A DNA stretch of 40,803 bases from Methanobacteriota archaeon (lineage in GTDB: Archaea; Thermoplasmatota; Poseidoniia; Poseidoniales; Thalassarchaeaceae), in contig PBHZ01000019.1 in assembly GCA_002719615.1 (NCBI GenBank), positions 33,651 to 74,453 of the forward strand, read 5' to 3'. Under the pieces are notes generated by a model that saw only the letters and a program-made list of their open reading frames with translations, was not told the origin of the DNA and ran no database searches. Positions 39,953-40,803 of this stretch are shown here, piece by piece (position 1 is the stretch's first letter; each line of letters starts with the position of its first letter). The position numbers and the translations under genes are program-made.

Positions 39953-40803
39953 TTGGGATTGCCTTCAACAGATAATAATGCATGGCGAAATCGCCTCAAG
40001 AATATGAACATTCCCAATTCTATACAAAATGATGATTTTATGATGTATTGCCTTGAAATTCTAAAGGATGGAGGGAGAATTAGTTTATCCGATGGATTAA
40101 AATTGTATAATACTCCTAATTTATCTGCTTTGTGTTCATTTGCTAACCTTATCAAACAATCTAGATTCGATGATAATATCTTTTTCAATGAAAACCTTCA
40201 TGTCAATACTACGAACATATGTGTTTTGGCCTGTAGATTCTGTGCTTTCAGGAAAGGCCCTAGACATTCCGATGCTTATGATCTATCAGTGGATGAGGTA
40301 ATACATAGAATCAAACCATTTGCTGAATCTATTGATGAAGTCCATTCTGTGGGGGGACTTCATCCTCAATGGACAATAGATCATTATACAGAACTTTATA
40401 GAAAGATAAAATATTTTTACCCTCATATTCATGTGAAATCATTGACTGCTGTAGAAATCAAACATATTGCAAACCGCTCTGGGATTAGTGTACTTGAGAC
40501 TCTTAAATTATTAAAAAAGTCTGGACTTAACTCGATTCCGGGTGGCGGCGCCGAAATACTTGTTGATACTGTTCGTGATAGAATTTGTAGAGGAAAAGAA
40601 AACTCTTCTGAATATCTAGAAATTCATGGGTTAGCACATTCCTTGGGCATTCCTTCTAACTGCACTATGCTTTTCGGTACTATTGAAACTGTCGAAGAAC
40701 GCTTAATGCATTTACACAAACTAAGAATTCAACAAGATAAGACATCTGGTTTTCAATGTTTTGTACCCTATCCCTTCCTTCCTGACAAAACAAGATTACC
40801 CGA
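39953..40803 (+). CDS. mqnE: Radical SAM protein, aminofutalosine synthase-like (MqnE; 3' end beyond window)
   Basis: MqnE uses S-adenosylmethionine to make aminofutalosine in the futalosine pathway of menaquinone synthesis. The sequence shows NTTNICVLACRFCAFRKGP with the iron-sulfur cysteines (C90, C94, C97), VGGLHPQWTIDHY, and LNSIPGGGAEILVDTVRDRI, where PGGGAEI favours MqnE over the F420-pathway relative CofH (which has PGTAAEI). IPSNCTMLFGTIE and QQDKTSGFQCFVPYPF continue the match. The last codons run off the end of the window, so the product is incomplete. TTG 39953 has GAGGAG six bases upstream and is preferred; ATG 40004 is the alternative. It is divergent from the transketolase genes. 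Confidence 0.82.
   Translation, partial: MGLPSTDNNAWRNRLKNMNIPNSIQNDDFMMYCLEILKDGGRISLSDGLKLYNTPNLSALCSFANLIKQSRFDDNIFFNENLHVNTTNICVLACRFCAFRKGPRHSDAYDLSVDEVIHRIKPFAESIDEVHSVGGLHPQWTIDHYTELYRKIKYFYPHIHVKSLTAVEIKHIANRSGISVLETLKLLKKSGLNSIPGGGAEILVDTVRDRICRGKENSSEYLEIHGLAHSLGIPSNCTMLFGTIETVEERLMHLHKLRIQQDKTSGFQCFVPYPFLPDKTRLP

Noticed and set aside
39913..40188. A 91-codon minus-strand open frame at the right end
   Set aside because: It is opposite the N-terminal part of the radical-SAM gene and shows no domain.
1..40803. CRISPR arrays, insertion sequences, prophage or integrated elements
   Set aside because: No regularly spaced direct repeats, transposase or integrase motifs were seen, and codon use and base composition look even across the window.

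Overview
The window is a gene-dense, AT-rich archaeal chromosome segment (roughly one third G+C by eye). It carries an archaeal replication clamp-loader large subunit, an exosome (Rrp4/Rrp41/Rrp42), a 20S proteasome alpha subunit, SBDS/SDO1, eL43 (L37Ae), KEOPS Pcc1, prefoldin beta, archaeal-type uS12/uS7/EF-2, diphthamide and agmatidine synthesis enzymes, and isopentenyl phosphate kinase. This gene set together with the mix of aerobic or heterotroph-like genes (thiolase, split transketolase, TrkAH) fits a planktonic euryarchaeon related to Marine Group II/III (Thermoplasmatota). That placement is inference; no rRNA is present to test it. No tRNA, rRNA, CRISPR array, insertion sequence or integrase was recognised.

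Layout: 1-2575 holds the end of trkA and all of trkH (potassium uptake). 2572-5833 (minus) holds rfcL and glyS. 6015-11309 is one very long Lhr-type helicase gene (1764 aa). 11315-13589 is an archaeosortase gene divergent from a GmhA-like/GmhB-like sugar-phosphate pair, which runs on into tiaS and a small membrane protein gene. 15097-15968 has a RadB-like ATPase without the Walker A lysine and another small membrane protein. 15965-18106 (minus) holds dph6 and purB. 18205-23628 is the archaeal proteasome/SDO1/exosome/eL43/Pcc1/prefoldin superoperon, ending in an unrecognised helical-repeat gene. 23592-26287 (minus) holds a UbiD-family decarboxylase, a TPR-like protein and a Nudix hydrolase. 26370-29749 is the rps12-rps7-EF-2 block. 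29758-32289 (minus) holds isopentenyl phosphate kinase and a fused IPP isomerase/GGPP synthase. 32378-37466 carries a zinc-ribbon protein, KptA/Tpt1 (minus), a thiolase, CoaBC and prolyl-tRNA synthetase. 37453-39823 (minus) holds a split transketolase plus a membrane protein. The right edge cuts a radical-SAM gene that looks like aminofutalosine synthase (MqnE).

How the genes connect: much of the window is information processing (translation factors, tRNA and ribosome maturation, RNA decay, protein turnover). Dph6 makes the modification carried by EF-2, which is encoded 9 kb away. IPK and the Idi-GGPPS fusion form the end of the archaeal mevalonate/ether-lipid route, and the UbiD gene could supply the decarboxylation step of that route or, alternatively, of menaquinone synthesis given the MqnE gene. 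The archaeosortase and heptose-type genes suggest surface-protein anchoring and glycan precursor synthesis. Genes are tightly packed with 1-4 base overlaps, and several starts sit about 25-30 bases after a TATA-like box, as expected for leaderless archaeal mRNAs. The clearest anomalies are a frame interruption at the prefoldin-beta start, the Idi-GGPPS fusion, the oversized Lhr, the RadB-like protein with a dead P-loop, and a CoaBC whose decarboxylase half lacks the usual active-site histidine.
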